Positions 12,752 to 25,574 of a stretch of DNA of 64,000 bases are shown here, piece after piece. The stretch spans positions 11,718,574-11,782,573 of the forward strand of contig CM022677.1 in NCBI GenBank assembly GCA_012295275.1. Reading direction: 5' to 3'. The notes under the pieces were generated by a model. That model made no database searches. It was not told the origin of the DNA and worked only from the letters and a program-made list of their open reading frames with translations. Source of the stretch: Chrysomallon squamiferum. Lineage: Eukaryota > Mollusca > Gastropoda > Neomphalida > Peltospiridae. The translations under genes and the position numbers were made by a program. Every line of letters starts with the position of its first letter. Position 1 is the first letter of the stretch.

Positions 12752-12906
12752 GAAATGAACATTCTGAATTATCAAGTGGGAAAGACAAGATATACATATT
12801 CATAAATAAGGAGAATGTGATGTTTATTATTACAGATAGATATATAGAAAGATAGATAGCTGTGAACTGTTATTACTGCACTACTACATACTATATAATC
12901 ACTCAC

Positions 12907-12998
12907 CATGACCTTTCAACATGGTTGCAGAGCAAGAAGTTGACTGTTTCCTTTATCTGTGAGATTGGCTGAACAGCACTTCATATTACCCAGCATTC
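12907..12998 (-). pseudogene. Exon-like segment with no frame open throughout (exon a)
   Basis: Good borders (CCTCTAG acceptor, CATG/GTGAGT donor) frame 92 bp, yet every frame contains a stop. One frame is open for its first 26 codons (MLGNMKCCSANLTDKGNSQL) and stops near the end. Another is open only after its sixth codon (VQPISQIKETVNFLLCNHVE). A one-base error or mutation would explain this. It lies just upstream of the two better exons. Confidence 0.35.
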
Positions 12999-13088
12999 CT
13001 AGAGGAAGATAAACAAACAAATAAATGAGATGACAAATTTCAATAATCATATAAATGTTAAAATAAAAAATAACTGTAACTGTTTACC

Positions 13089-13172
13089 AGGATGTACCAG
13101 CTTAGGTTAGAGTTAGGGTTAGGATTTGTGTTAGGGTTAGGACTAGGGTAAGGGTTAGGTTTAGACTATTTA
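13089..13172. repeat. Short degenerate TTAGGG-type patch
   Basis: About 80 bases of GTTAGGGTTAGG-like text with substitutions (GGATTTGTG, GACTAGGG), in the opposite orientation to the patch at 7716-8580. An ATTT run follows. Confidence 0.8.
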
Positions 13173-13349
13173 TTTATTTATTTATTTATTACTACTGCTG
13201 ATGCTGTTTCTACTATTGCTACATCAAAACTGCTACTATCACCACCACATTACATACTGCTGCTGATATTTTTGGTACTAATTATTTTGTATTAATATCT
13301 AATTTAATTTTATAAAAATCATAAAAGTAATTTATTATGTCAAGCTTAC

Positions 13350-13450
13350 CTAATGAGTTTCCACCAGTATTCAAGCTCTTTAACTAAGAGTTGTGTCCCT
13401 TGGTGGTATCAACAAAGACTAAGGGCACCGTCAGTTTCAATCTTAAATTT
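13350..13450 (-). pseudogene. Exon-like segment with an internal stop
   Basis: Upstream of a good donor (CATTAG/GTAAGC), one frame reads GTQLLVKELEYWWKLIR and another reads IETDGALSL before a TGA. The text looks coding, but the frame is interrupted and no convincing acceptor is visible. It may be a damaged exon of the same minus-strand gene set. Confidence 0.3.
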
Positions 13451-13620
13451 AAATAAAACAGGCCTGAGTATTTTGTACAAAGCATTAAAACATACAAATA
13501 CACACACACACACACACACACACTATTATCAGAGTAGAAATTATTACTATTGCTATTATACACACTCGCTCACTCACACACACTATCTGAATAGTAACAA
13601 TTATCAATACTGCTGATACA

Positions 13621-13630
13621 CACACTCACT

Positions 13631-13665
<35 letters not shown>
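13621..13665. repeat. CA microsatellite cluster
   Basis: CA runs embedded in a 60-100 bp unit containing CTATTATCTGA-CAGTAGCAATTATCACTATTGCTGATACACACACTCACTC-type text. The unit recurs at 13501-13730 and again at 15485-15640, so the runs are part of a longer repeat. Confidence 0.8.
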
Positions 13666-13669
<4 letters not shown>

Positions 13670-13887
13670 TACTATCTGAGCAGTAGCAGTTATCACAATT
13701 GCTGATACACTCACTCACACAAACACATGATTCTATCCCATCTTGTAGAAGTCATAAATAAATCACTAATCTCATTCACGGTACTCAAATAAGACAATGG
13801 ACTAGGCCACAGGGTTGAGTGTCGTCCCATCCTGTCAAATCCCATGTACCGGCCACAGAGGAAAACAAAACAAGTTGAATTTGTGTA

Positions 13888-14493
13888 TTTAAAGTTCAAG
13901 CACTATATTCAGAGACAGTATTATTCAAAGTTCAAGCACTATGTTCAGAGATAGTATTATTCAAAGTTCAAGCACTATGTTCAGAGATAGTATTATTCAA
14001 AGTTCAAGCACTATGTTTAGAGATAGTATTATTTAAAGTTCAAGCACTATGTTCAGAGATAGTATTATTTAAAGTTCAAGCACTATGTTTAGAGACAGTA
14101 TTATTCAAAGTTCAAGCACTATATTCAGAGATAGTATTATTCAAAGTTCAAGCACTATGTTTAGAGACAGTATTATTCAAAGTTCAAGCACTATATTCAG
14201 AGATAGTATTATTCAAAGTTCAAGCACTATGTTCAGAGATAGTATTATTTAAAGTTCAAGCACTATATTCAGAGATAGTATTATTCAAAATTCAAGCATT
14301 ATGTTCAGAGATAGTATTATTTAAAGTTCAAGCACTATATTCAGAGATAGTATTATTTAAAGTTCAAGCACTATATTCAGAGATAGTATTATTTAAAGTT
14401 CAAGCACTATGTCAGGAGATTGTATTATTCAAAGTTCAAGCACTATATTCAGAGATAGTATTATTCAAAGTTCAAACACTATATTCAGGGATA
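13888..14493. repeat. 36 bp minisatellite, about 17 copies
   Basis: The unit is AGTTCAAGCACTATATTCAG followed by AGATAGTATTATTCAA. Copies vary at a few positions (ATATTC/ATGTTC, GATAG/GACAG, TTCAA/TTTAA). The period is 36 bases throughout, apart from a slightly altered copy near 14409. It directly abuts the transposase remnant at 14500. Confidence 0.95.
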
Positions 14494-14499
14494 CTGTGA

Positions 14500-15115
14500 T
14501 CAACTGTGAGGTGTCTTGTCTCCAGCCTACAACTGTCTCTTGAGACGTCCTACCCCTCCAAACTGTCTCTTGAGACGTCCTACAACTCCAAACTGCATCT
14601 GATTCCTTTATGCCTGCTCTGCCTTTTCAATTCCTTCGATGAGGTGTACAAACTTGTAGATGTTGGGTGCTGGTGGGGTAGAGCTCTACTGAGCCTTGAA
14701 TGGAACCTGGCAACAACACAAACAGGAGAGGGATCCATGTACAATGTAAAACTGGTTCAACAAACCAGGGCAAGAGGAGAATGTCCTGTCCATGTAGATC
14801 ATCTCAGCTGTCTTAGATCTCTGAGCTGATCATCACTTGAGAACTCCACCATCTTGTCAGCATCTCCATCCGAGAACAAGAGGAAGCATCTTGTGTTTGT
14901 GTCCAGGGTGCTTGTAGGTGCAGCTCTTCTCTGGGAGGACGGGGGATGGTTGTTTTATGATGAGGATATAAGGCGCTCTTCACACTGTGGAAGGTAGGCA
15001 AGGCAGGAACATCGTTGTCATCGTGGTGGACAATCTCATCGTTGTAGATCTGTTGTGTGATTTTGTCTCTTACCTGCTTGTGGATGTGCTCATGAAACGA
15101 ATGTCAGTCTGGTTA
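14500..15115 (-). mobile_element. MULE-type transposase remnant
   Basis: On the minus strand, from about 15110 downward, a frame reads HIHKQVRDKITQQIYNDEIV then VPALPTFHSVKSALY and TTIPRPPREELHL. This is the segment that precedes the transposase core in MULE/FLYWCH-type transposons. After frame breaks, IYMDRTFSSCPGLLNQFYIV matches the first catalytic-Asp region (YMDGTF-CP in the family). The remainder is shifted and stops. GC content is clearly above the surroundings. Terminal inverted repeats were not identified. It is a dead fragment. Confidence 0.7.
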
Positions 15116-15537
15116 TCAGGCGGATGATTATAAATAAATAAAACAAGACATGGGATGCAATTGAAAATGTTAAACAAGCCAGGGAAGATTTGATTAATAG
15201 GCTAAACAATGTAAAACAAAGGAAGATTAACCAATTTTCCCCAAAAGATAGCACAAGATTTGATTGTTTTTAACTGACAGAGAAGATTGGATTAATAGGC
15301 TAAACAAAACAATTTGTGAAACAAAGAAGACTTAACTAATTTTCAAGAAATAAAAGATCACACAAGACACAAAACAAATAATACATTTACAGCATTGGAT
15401 TAATCCATTCAGCAGCAAGCTAGGGTCAGGTTGTTATGTCTGTATTAATTTCAACAAAATGCGATTCGACAAGATGGGACGACACCACACACACACACAC
15501 ACACACTATTATCTGACAAGCAATTATCACTATTGCT

Positions 15538-15580
<43 letters not shown>

Positions 15581-15640
15581 TTATCGGAGTAGTAGCAATT
15601 ATCACTATTGCTGATACACACACACTCACTCACTCTCAGG
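15115..15640. repeat. Spacer with two diverged direct repeats and a CA cluster
   Basis: GATTTGATTAATAGGCTAAACAA with following AAACAAAGGAAGATTAACCAATTTTC is repeated near 15186 and 15281 with small changes. CA runs follow at 15485-15507 and 15540-15578. No gene is seen. Confidence 0.7.
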
Positions 15641-16010
15641 AGTATAAAGATATGTAAAGCTAAAATTACAAAATTAATTATAAAAGGCAGAAAGAAACTC
15701 AGAGACAGAGTAAGAGAGGTATAGATATATCTATCTATCTATGAAATTCAAGAAAATGAGAGAGTAAAAACAAAAACAATAAAGACATAATAATAAAAAA
15801 CATATTTCTGGTGATAATATTGTCAGATTTCTCTCCAGAATTAAAACAAACATTTAAAAAAGTATTCTTTATATAATTATAATAATTCCATTATCATATA
15901 AAAATATACCTAGACCAATAACCAGAAACAAACAAGAACAAATATATAGAAAAAAAAAAAAGAAGAAAAAATACCATTAACTGTAACTATGATAATAAAA
16001 ATAAACATAC

Positions 16011-16179
16011 AGATTCAACATGGACTCCACAGACTGAGTTATTAACACATCCGTTTAATCCAATTGGCTGGAAGCTTGAGCTTGTGAGTAGGATTTCTGG
16101 TTTCTTGACAGACAGGGTCAAGGTCTGCATCAGCCAATGAGATCCAACACTTAAAGCTGTCACATGACTGGTAGAGTTT
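16011..16179 (-). CDS. Internal exon of unrecognised minus-strand gene
   Basis: The acceptor is TTTTAG and the donor GAATCT/GTATGT. In the phase left by the exon at 17795-17904, the whole 169 bp is open: NSTSHVTALSVGSHWLMQTL, then LSVKKPEILLTSSSFQPIG, ending GVHVES in phase 0. The alternating hydrophobic pattern suggests beta strands. Another frame (KLYQSCDSFKCW) is open for 45 codons to a TAA but uses neither the donor nor the phase. Confidence 0.5.
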
Positions 16180-16379
16180 CTAAAATTAGATTAATCAAGA
16201 AACTTGATTTATAAACTGAATTTATATTTTAAGGAAGTTAGAGTTTATCTATGTGTGTTTATTTATATTCTTAATGCAGAAATAATCAAATTACATTAAT
16301 TATTTAAAAACATTTCCAAAATTAAACTCAGTAATGGTTACTTTTAATAAATCAAATGGCTACTACTGACCACAAATGG

Positions 16380-16615
16380 CTTTCACAGCATCTGTACCAG
16401 CCATTCTCAACCCATCTAAGTTAATGGTTGCTAGCTGAGTCAGTGACATCAACAAAGGTTATTGTCCAAAAGTACTTGAGTTTAGTTCTGCTTTTCTTAA
16501 ACTGACATATTTCAAGTTTGTAAATTTCTCTGTGGCCAGTTTCTTTGTACTCTGTCAGCTTTGCTCATGTCGTATGTGAGCCTTTCAACAGAACTCTGAA
16601 TTGCTTCATGTTCTT
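16380..16615 (-). pseudogene. Coding-like stretch with frame breaks
   Basis: On the minus strand from about 16615, EEHEAIQSSVERLTYDMSKA is open. A second frame continues as KETGHREIYKLEICQFKKSR then YFWTITFVDVTDSASNH before a TAA, and reopens with LRWVENGWYRCCESHLW. No clean splice borders are seen. It may be a decayed exon or retrocopy. The family is unknown. Confidence 0.25.
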
Positions 16616-16899
16616 CAAAAAGAAAAATTAAAAAATTAAAAATCATTCATCTTTCATATACATACTGAAACACACATAGAAAAAGCTAGCAAATGCACAT
16701 ACATAGACACACATAGACAGACAGACAGAAACTCAGAAACAAAGACACCAACTAACCCTAAATACCAACAACAGATGACAAATACACTGAGATGCCAAAC
16801 ACAGACACAAATAGAATGACAAAGAATGAATGAGAAAGAAAGAGAGAGTGTTGAAAAAAGCAGTACACAATTTAGTGATCCTAGCTGGACATTAAAAAC

Positions 16900-16910
16900 A
16901 AATAATAACA

Positions 16911-16950
<40 letters not shown>

Positions 16951-17760
16951 TAGAATCTACATAAGCAGAAAATAACTGATTTGTTATTATTAAAATGTAG
17001 TTAATAGAAGACATCATAATGTTTTAATAGTAGTAATAGTATCAACAAATGTAGCAACAGCAGCAGCAGAATTTGTAGTTGTGCTATTAGTGGTAACAAT
17101 ACTAGAAGTAGTAATAGTTTTAGTATTAACAGTACTAACAGTAGTAATAGTGGTAATAGTTGTAGTATTAGTAGTAACTGTACTAGTTGTAACTGTGGTA
17201 GAATTAGCTTAGGTCATATAGTAGTAGTAAATACAACAAGAAGAGGTAGTAAATAACTGGAGCCACCACAGTAGTAGCAGTAGTAATAGTAGTAGTAGTA
17301 GTAGTAGAAGTAGTAGTAGTAGATGTAATAATGGTAGTAAATATAATATAATTAACATATAAATAACAACAGTAGAAATAGCAGTAACATACATAGTGGT
17401 AAATAGATATATAATACTGGTAATAGTTTTAGTGTGTTGAAAGTCACTGTTACTATTTTTTTCAGTAACAGAGTAACAGTGGTAGGAGCAGAAGTTGCAA
17501 TATTAGTAGCTAACTGATACTACTGGAAAATTACATAAACTACTCCTAATAATAACACTAACAATAATAAAAAGAAGAAGAAGAAGAAGAAGAGAAAATA
17601 AGAATTTGTTTTTCACAGTTATACATATATAAATATAAAATAATTTCTTGTTATTAAGTTTTATTATTATTATTATTATTACTACCACTACTATTATTAT
17701 TATTACTACTACCACTACTATTATTATCGCTATTATTATTATTATTGTTATTATTATAAA
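16900..17760. repeat. ATT/AGT/AAG trinucleotide-rich tract
   Basis: AAT runs at 16914-16949, TAG/AGT tracts at 17030-17340, AAG at 17571-17592 and ATT/ACT runs at 17660-17755. Open frames here translate simple repeats. Confidence 0.8.
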
Positions 17761-17794
17761 AGATTTTATAACAGTTATAATTAAGATTACTCAC

Positions 17795-17904
17795 AGCACT
17801 CTCAGTGTCTGTTTTGTTGGTGGTAAGGCTAAGGAAGAACACTGTTGTGTTAGAACACATTGCCAAACACACAGCTCAGAAAGCCTGGGGTCCAGAACTG
17901 TTTC
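17795..17904 (-). CDS. Internal exon of unrecognised minus-strand gene
   Basis: The acceptor is TTATCAG and the donor GTGCT/GTGAGT. The phase-0 frame reads ETVLDPRLSELCVWQCVLTQ and ends PPTKQTLRV in phase 2, which fits the exon at 16011-16179. The phase-0 entry fits the exon at 18730-18973. A second frame (CSNTTVFFLSLTTNK) is also open over the 3' half, so the frame choice rests on the splice phases. Confidence 0.5.
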
Positions 17905-18729
17905 CTGATAAATTTAAAACCTAGGTAAAAAATAAAGGTGTTAATAATTAATGAAAATATACAATACTAAATTATTCAGTAGGCTGTAATATTAAATAAA
18001 ATAATGAAAAGATTAATAATAATGAATGTAAATATCCAATGTTCTGTAATTCAGTATGGTTATATTTTAAATAAATTAAAAATAATAAGAAAATTAATAA
18101 ATAAATAAATAAATGATAGATAGATAGATACATATATTAGATTGACAGAAGATAGATAGAAAGATTTATAAATAAATAAAAGTAAATAAAATAAAAATAA
18201 TCAACTGTCTACTAAAACTTGTTTTAAAAGCATTTTTATAAATTAAAACTATGAATAAATTTAAAATTATTTAAATAACTGATTCTTAAGCTATTTATAT
18301 TCAGAATTATCAAAAGAGAACGTAAAGAAAGATTATATAAGATATTTTCTTTCTTTGTTATACTTCAAAAATATTACAAGTATTTGAAAATAATTGTTAA
18401 AAACATAAAGAGAAGAAATAAAGAAAAAAGAAAGAAAACTAAAAGCTTGCTAATTAGGAACAAATAAGAAATGATATATAAAGACACAGACTGACATACA
18501 GAAGGACAAACAGATAAGTATATAGTAAGTAGAAACATAGGCATATAGACAAATTCTCAGAAAGACAAACACCTTTATCTGAACATTTTCAAGGAAAGAA
18601 AAACACACAGAAAAGCAGAGAGAGATAGAAATACATAAATAAATAGGCAGACACAAAGAGAAACAGACAGATAGACAAAGACATATTTACAGACATATTT
18701 ACTTGAATATTTTTTAAAGGTTTTAAAAC

Positions 18730-18973
18730 CTGACTAAGTGATAAAGCTTGTGGCAGTTTAAGTCTTGGTCTGGCTGCTTTCAACCAAAACTCTGGATTCA
18801 CAAGAAGAATCACATGATCAAACTTTTTCTGTGGATCCATATCTTCCTTGCTTGGCACAGTTTGAGTTTTCAGTGGTTGGTGTGGTGATGTCAGTTTGCC
18901 TCAGTCTAATGGTGGTACTGGTGTTTTTGGTGCCAACTGCTGTTTCATTTTCAATGTGAAACCCATGTCAGTT
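18730..18973 (-). CDS. Exon of unrecognised minus-strand gene with an in-frame TGA
   Basis: From acceptor TAACACAG, 81 codons run to CTTAGTCAG/GTTTTA. They read MGFTLKMKQQLAPKTPVPPL before a TGA at 18901-18903, then LTSPHQPLKTQTVP, PQKKFDHVILLVNPEFWLKA and LPQALSLSQ in the same frame. Text on both sides of the TGA looks coding, so the stop may be a mutation, a base error or an exon start. An ATG (MDPQKKFDH) after it could start translation. The donor is weak. The family is not recognised. Confidence 0.45.
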
Positions 18974-18999
18974 CTGTGTTATAATAAAACTAAATAAAA

Positions 19000-21190
19000 A
19001 AATAAAACAAAAAAATAAAAAAATAACAAAAATATAAATACAACTGTCACGTAATAATTTTAACAAATGATTGGTAACTGTTTAAAATAGACTAATAGTA
19101 ACAAACAAGTTATCAGAATAATACTGTTCTAAAAAATCACTAATAATAACAACTTTCATTAAACAAAATATATTGGTAGTCTAACAACAATACAAGTTTA
19201 CAACTTCATTATTGTTCAGGTCTGCTTGGCATATCAAAATAACAGTGTTTTCACTGGCAAACACTAGAAATATGACATCTCAGTGGAATCACATTTTCAA
19301 TTAGAAAGAACATCTGCACTAGTAACAAAAATGTATACTGAAATATTAATTATCTGAGATATTACTAGGTAACTTGTTTTATTAAAACACTGAATACTGT
19401 TGAGAATAATGTAGGAATATTGTTATGTGCAGTTTTTTATCTCTTAAGTGCTGTAACTAAGTGTAAGTTCTGACCTCAGATCATTTGAAAAAGCGAATAT
19501 GAAAAAAACAATGAAAAGAAAAACGTCTGATCACAGCTGAATAATAACAAACATGAAGAAGAAACATAATACTGACAACAATTATAACTAGCCTGTAAAA
19601 AAATAATAACAATAATAATAATAATAAATAAATATTAAAATAAAATAATTTGAATTATTAGAATGTAGAAAAATAACTAGAAAGATAGAGATGCAGTGAA
19701 AATAATAAATAAATAAATAAATAAATATAATAATAATATAAATATATATGCATACACATATAATAATAATAAAAAAAAGAACTCTAATTCTTTAAATAAC
19801 CATGAGCAGGATAACAAAATTCTAAAAAACAAAAGAAATTAAAATGATAAAAGAAAGAGACTGAAGAACTAAAAGGAATAATATAGTATATTTTAAAAGA
19901 TGTCAGGAAAAAATAAGTAAATAACAAATAATGGTAACATAAAAGAATAAGCAGAAACTAGGAAATGAAGAATAAGAAACAAAAAGAATGAAGAAGAAAA
20001 TTAATAAGAATATGAATGGTTAGTAGATTCCAAAAAAAAAAAAAAAAAAAAATAATAATAATACTAATAATAATGATAATAATAAAAATAAATAATTTTG
20101 TTTTTTAAATAATAAATAAATAATCAAAAATATTAAAATAAAAACTAAGAATTTAAAATATGAAGAAACAAAAAGAAAGAAGAATAAGAACTACGAAGAG
20201 AAACCCAGAGACTGAAAAATAATAAGTAAATTCTAATATTATAAAATCTTGCAAAAATAAATACAGAAAGAGGAACACAAAAGAAGAAAAAGAAGATTAT
20301 GAAGAAATTACAATGTAGAAAAATAACAAGAAACAATAATCATGGTAAATAGGTTAAAAATAAACAATCAAATAACTTTAAAGAAAACACAAACATTAAA
20401 ACAAATAAAAACAATATGAAGAAATATGAATAAACACAGGAATAAGAAGAAACAAGAAGAATAAAACACAAGAAGACAGAAGAATTAAGATACACAAACA
20501 CACATGCTGCACAAACAATGAAAATAATTTATTTTTATCAATCTTGATTTAAATCATTTTGTAAAGAAAGATTTATTCGGGATCATTTGTTATTTTCCGG
20601 CTGCCAAAACCGTCACATATTATGACATCTAAAATAATATTATGATGCTTGCTGAAGGATGAAGTTAATGTCTTTATATCGCTTCATCTCAGAATTTTGT
20701 TTATACATGGTAGACTTTTTTGATAGTAAAACTAATGACGTAATCGAGACCTGTTTTCAACTCACATGTGGCTTTGCATCTGCTAGAAAAAATGTAAATA
20801 ATAAAATCAGATGGTTCAGTAAGAACTATTCATTTATTAATATTATACATCACCAAACCAGATGGAAGAAGCATTACAGAATGCTCAATAATGGAAATAA
20901 GATCTCTTAAATTCTAATATTTATATCAATTTTCATTTTCATGAACAACAGAAATACAAATAAGCTTCTCTTTTTTCTTCTTCTTTGTTTTTAGCACTGA
21001 AAGAATTTATTGAATTTTAAACTTTTATTTATTTATTTTCAGTATTTTTTTTTTTCAATCACTAAATAAAAACAAAATATTTTTTAATTAACATTTTTCT
21101 TCTTTCTTTTTTGTTTGTTTCTTTCTTACTTAATATTATATAAGTTTATTAATTTTCACTAATTAGGACTATTATTATTATTATTATTAT

Positions 21191-21228
<38 letters not shown>

Positions 21229-21480
21229 TTTCTTTTTCCAAAAGAAAAAAGAGTAAGTTTGTTAAGTGAGAGTAATAAAATAATAATTATTATTATTTAA
21301 AATCTGTACTGAAATATATTTAATTTTCATTTTTACCAACAATAGCAAAAATGAAAATGTATTAAAATATGTATAATGAATGTGAAAATTAACCCTGAAC
21401 AATGTGCATATTTTCTTTTCAACAATGGAATATATATATTCATTTAAAAAATCCACTTTCATTCACAATAAACAGTGAAA
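19000..21480. other. AT-rich spacer
   Basis: No gene is supported. The stretch is dominated by A-rich text with AAT, AAAT and AAAG runs, a poly-A tract at about 20032-20052 and a TAG run at 21190-21230. The frame at 20659-20910 has no recognisable domain. Confidence 0.6.
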
Positions 21481-21541
21481 TCTTATGATGTAAAATGAAC
21501 ATTAAAAAATGTATGTAGGTAGGTCACTGTGTCATGATATG

Positions 21542-21666
<125 letters not shown>

Positions 21667-21840
21667 GCTTGTGGTGAGAGTGTACTTTTGTATGGGTTAT
21701 AAATGGACAGGCAAACAGAAATATACATATGGATTTTGAAAGTTGTTTTGCATGCAGGAGGCAAGTGAGACAGAGAGACTCAGAGGTAGAGAGAGTTTGA
21801 TACATTAAATGGATCTGAATAAATTCATAAACAAAAAATA

Positions 21841-22022
21841 TTATCTGTGAATATCATGCAGTTCATCAGCTAGTTTATGTATATTATTCTAACACAAAAC
21901 AAAACTGCAGTGATTAAAATCCTGAAGTGTTATCTTGATCTGAACTTGACTTTTATCACCTACAAATCTTTGTTTATTAAAGTTAACAGATTTGAATCCT
22001 GAACGAGGAAGTGACCCAGCTG

Positions 22023-22056
<34 letters not shown>

Positions 22057-22110
22057 ACAAAGTAATGCAGATACTGCAAGAGTAACACAGAAACTAATCA
22101 ACTCTGTGTC
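21841..22110 (+). repeat. Dispersed repeat, copy 2
   Basis: This copy is oriented opposite to the one at 4466-4735. It starts TTATCTGTGAATATCATGCA, carries an A-box-like CTGCAGTGATTAAAA and a B-box-like GATTTGAATCCTG, then a pure poly-A tract at about 22025-22053 and a shared 3' segment (GTAATGCAGATACTGCAAGA). The decayed LINE begins within about 100 bases. Confidence 0.7.
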
Positions 22111-22199
22111 ATCTCATATATAAAGTTTTGACTGGTAGGAAACAGAGTTGTAAGGATTTACATCTGCTTCTTCCTGATCAATGGCAGTTTATAACATAA

Positions 22200-25100
22200 T
22201 TACCACCAACTTGATGGCTGTGCATTTGGAAGGTACAGTTTTCAGGAATATCGAGGAATAATCAAAGACAGCTTGGGCTTCAAGATCAACAAAACAACAA
22301 AAGCCTTTAAGGTCCCCCGGTATCAAAGTCACTACATCAACAGATTCAACAGCACCCGGGGAGGCATCATGACACTCGTCAAACAAGACATTCCACACAC
22401 CAAGCTGAACCAAGGCAAAGTCCACACCAACATCAAAATACTAAGCATCACAGTACACAACAACAATCAAAACATCAACATAATTAACATATACAGCTCA
22501 CCCACTCCCACACTACACACCATCCAAACCCACGACTTAAACAAAATGATGACAACAAACAACAAGCTCATTAAACTGGGTGATTTCAACTGTAATAACA
22601 CCTTATGGGGTGGCTCGACAGACAGCCCTGGAATCGTCCTCGAAAATTTCCTAGAGCAAAACCAGCTGGTCTGTCTGAATGATGGAACACACACATACAC
22701 AGCAACATCAATGGTGGCCAATCAGCCATTGATCCAACATTCACAAAGTAAGGACATCATAGTGCTCTGTGAATGGCAAGTGCTCAATGAATTAAACAGT
22801 GACCATCACCAAATACTCACCAACTACAACAGCAAGAACAGTTTCTCAGACAGATCCATTTTCACATCCAAATGGAACTTCAACAAAGCGGGCTGGGAAG
22901 GCTTCTACAAAGCATGCAGAAACATCACCACACAGAACACCAATGACATCGACATCTACTGCACATCACTCACCAACACTATACACTCCATTGCAAACAG
23001 ATTCATACCCAAAACCAGACAATGCCGCAGCAAAATATCCATTCCCTGGTGGACGGAACGCATAGAAAAGAAATGCAAAGAAAGAAACAAATTCAGAAGA
23101 CAATACAAAACAGACAAATTATTCCACAGACGAAAAATACAAAATAACAAACAACGAAGTTTCCAATCTAATTCTCACTGCAAAACTAGAACACTGGGAA
23201 CTCTTTTGCAACAACATTGACCACAAAACATCAGTCAAAGACATGTGGGCCAAAGTAAAAAACATCCAAGGCAAAATTCCCCACAGAACCAACACTCTCG
23301 GCAAAAACAACACTGCATTCACTGACAAACAAAAAGCAGACCTACTCAGCAAAACTTTTGCCAAGTCCAGCAGCAACTCAAACTTCCCACTGAAATTCAC
23401 AAAGAAACCACTGGACTACCCAACAATCGATGAACATTCCGCAGATACAGAACACATGTAATACAATCAACTCTTCAACATCAGCAAATTAAAACATGCC
23501 CTCAAAAACAAGAAAAGTACAGCCACAGGGCCAGATAAAATAAGCTACACAATACTACAACACCTACCAGACGAAACACTACTAATCATACTCCACCTCT
23601 ACAACACAATTTGGACCAAAAAACTGGAAACAGGCCGAATGTTTCAGCTTGCCCAAACCACACAAAGTTCACTTACTACCCAACAGCTACAGACTGATCA
23701 TACTGATGTCACACATGTGCAAAACACTGGAAACGATGTCAACACACACCTGAGCCAGCATTTAAACAACAACAATTTAATCAGCAAATATCAAAGCTGC
23801 TTCAGGAAGAAACACAGCACAAACAACCAGATCACCTGTCTGCAAACATCAATCAACCAATCTTTTAGGAAATCAAAAAAAGTCATCACAGTGTTCCTAG
23901 ACATTGAAAAAGTGTTTGACATGGTATGGAGGGAAGGACTGCTCGTCAAATTAATCAAGAACAACATCAAAGGCAACATGTTCAACTTCATTAAAGACTT
24001 CATCAACAACAGATCTGTAGCAGTCAAAGTAAATGGTCAGACCTCAGAGAAAATGACAGTCGACAATGGCATCCCACAAGGATCCATAATCTCGCCAACA
24101 ATCTTCAACATCTACATCAACGACATCGTCACAGCACTTGACAAACAATGCCAAAAATCCACCAACTGAATCAATAAACACAGCTCTCTTTGTAGATCTA
24201 AACAACATACACGACTGGGCATAAAGATTTCTCTTTGGAAAATAACATGTCTCCTTTTCAACAAAAACCCAGATAACAACAAAATTACACTAAACATTAA
24301 CAACAATGTCTTAACACAAACCAAAACATTCAAATTTCTAGCCAACATTCAACAGCCAACTCAACTTCGGATGCCACATACACAACATAATTGCATCCTG
24401 CAAAAAATACTCAATCTTCTAAAGCTAATTTCCAGTTGGGGAGCAAATAAGTCAACGCTAATTTTGATATACAAAGCGTGTATTCTCTCCAGGCTCGACT
24501 AGACATAATTCAATCCAGCGCCCTCAGAGTGATCAGCCACCTGCCAAACACAACACCACCCGACAGCCTCCTGTCAGAATACAGCATCCAGCCACTGAAA
24601 TACAGAAGAAAGCTGCAGCTACTGAAATACAACCTGAGGATACACACCCTGAGCACAGACCACCCCGTCAAGGATCTGGTCCCCAACCAACAAAGAATAG
24701 GGCAACCCTTTAAATCACATAGTCTACTTCTATCAAATTTCCTGACAACAGCCAACAAAATTGAAAGGGAAACAGGAATAAGGGAAATGCCACTGCCGGC
24801 ATACGACAAAGAAGCAAAACCAGCAATAAACACACCTTTCCTAATTAAAACAGAAACAGACAAAACAGAGTTCCCACCCTTCAAAAAAGCAATATTTCTA
24901 GCAGCAGCAAACGACCACTATGAACAACACACGCACATCTACATCAATGGATCCAAAAACCCAGACCCCGGGACAGTAGGATTCGCCTTCATAGCCCAAG
25001 ATCACACAAACAAACCCACATGCATACGATTCAGAAATCACCTTTCAGCATGCACGGCCGAATTGGTCACCATCATCAGAGCCATGCTGTGGATAAAACA

Positions 25101-25295
25101 CAACAACAAACACACAGTCATATTCTCAGACAGCCTAAGTTCCGTCATCTCAGTACAATCCGGACATACCAGCAGACCAGACCTACTCAGCAGACCTACA
25201 ACATCTACACGAGGACATACAACACAACAACAAACAACTAATCATCAAGTGGCTCCAGCACATCAGCATCATCGGCAATGAACTTGCCGACCATT
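22200..25295 (+). mobile_element. Truncated, frameshifted LINE (I-group: EN, RT, RNase H)
   Basis: Broken frames give, in order: an APE-type endonuclease lacking its N-terminus (GGIMTLVKQDIP at about 22355, LIKLGDFNCNNTLWGG at about 22570, NSDHHQI at about 22795); a linker; a reverse transcriptase (FRKKHSTNNQITCLQTSINQ, VFLDIEKVFDMVWREGLLVK, NGIPQGSIISPTIFNIYIND, 23640-24169); and RNase H (HIYINGSKNPDPGTVGFAFI, IFSDSLSSV, SIIGNELADHF, 24478-25285). EN-RT-RNase H order is typical of the I group of non-LTR elements. The RT box normally FADD reads LFVDLNN near 24190, stops occur near 23220, 23460 and 24169, and the 5' and 3' ends are missing. It cannot be active. Confidence 0.9.
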
Positions 25296-25574
25296 TTGTA
25301 ATTGTTCATTACAGAGAACAAAATAAAGAGAATTCTACCATTTTAAGTAACCCTGTGAAATAAACATTGCCATCAAATTATTAATAGTGGCTCTTGTCTT
25401 ATAACTTATAGAAAAACAAATCACCCATATATTTTAAGATCCCAGTCACCCAAACAGAACTTTGGTAGCATTTGGTGATTGGCCATTACAAGCCCTGTAT
25501 TCATATGTAATGTACATGTGTACTTAAACACATTACTGTTACTTATTATTATTAAACATATCGATACCACTTAC

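Noticed and set aside
13888-14493. CRISPR-like 36 bp repeats.
   Set aside because: The repeats are head to tail with no spacers, and the genome is eukaryotic.
21841-22053. Calling a classic tRNA-derived SINE ending at the poly-A.
   Set aside because: Homology with the 4466-4735 copy continues past the A tract, and the A-box to B-box spacing is longer than in tRNA genes.
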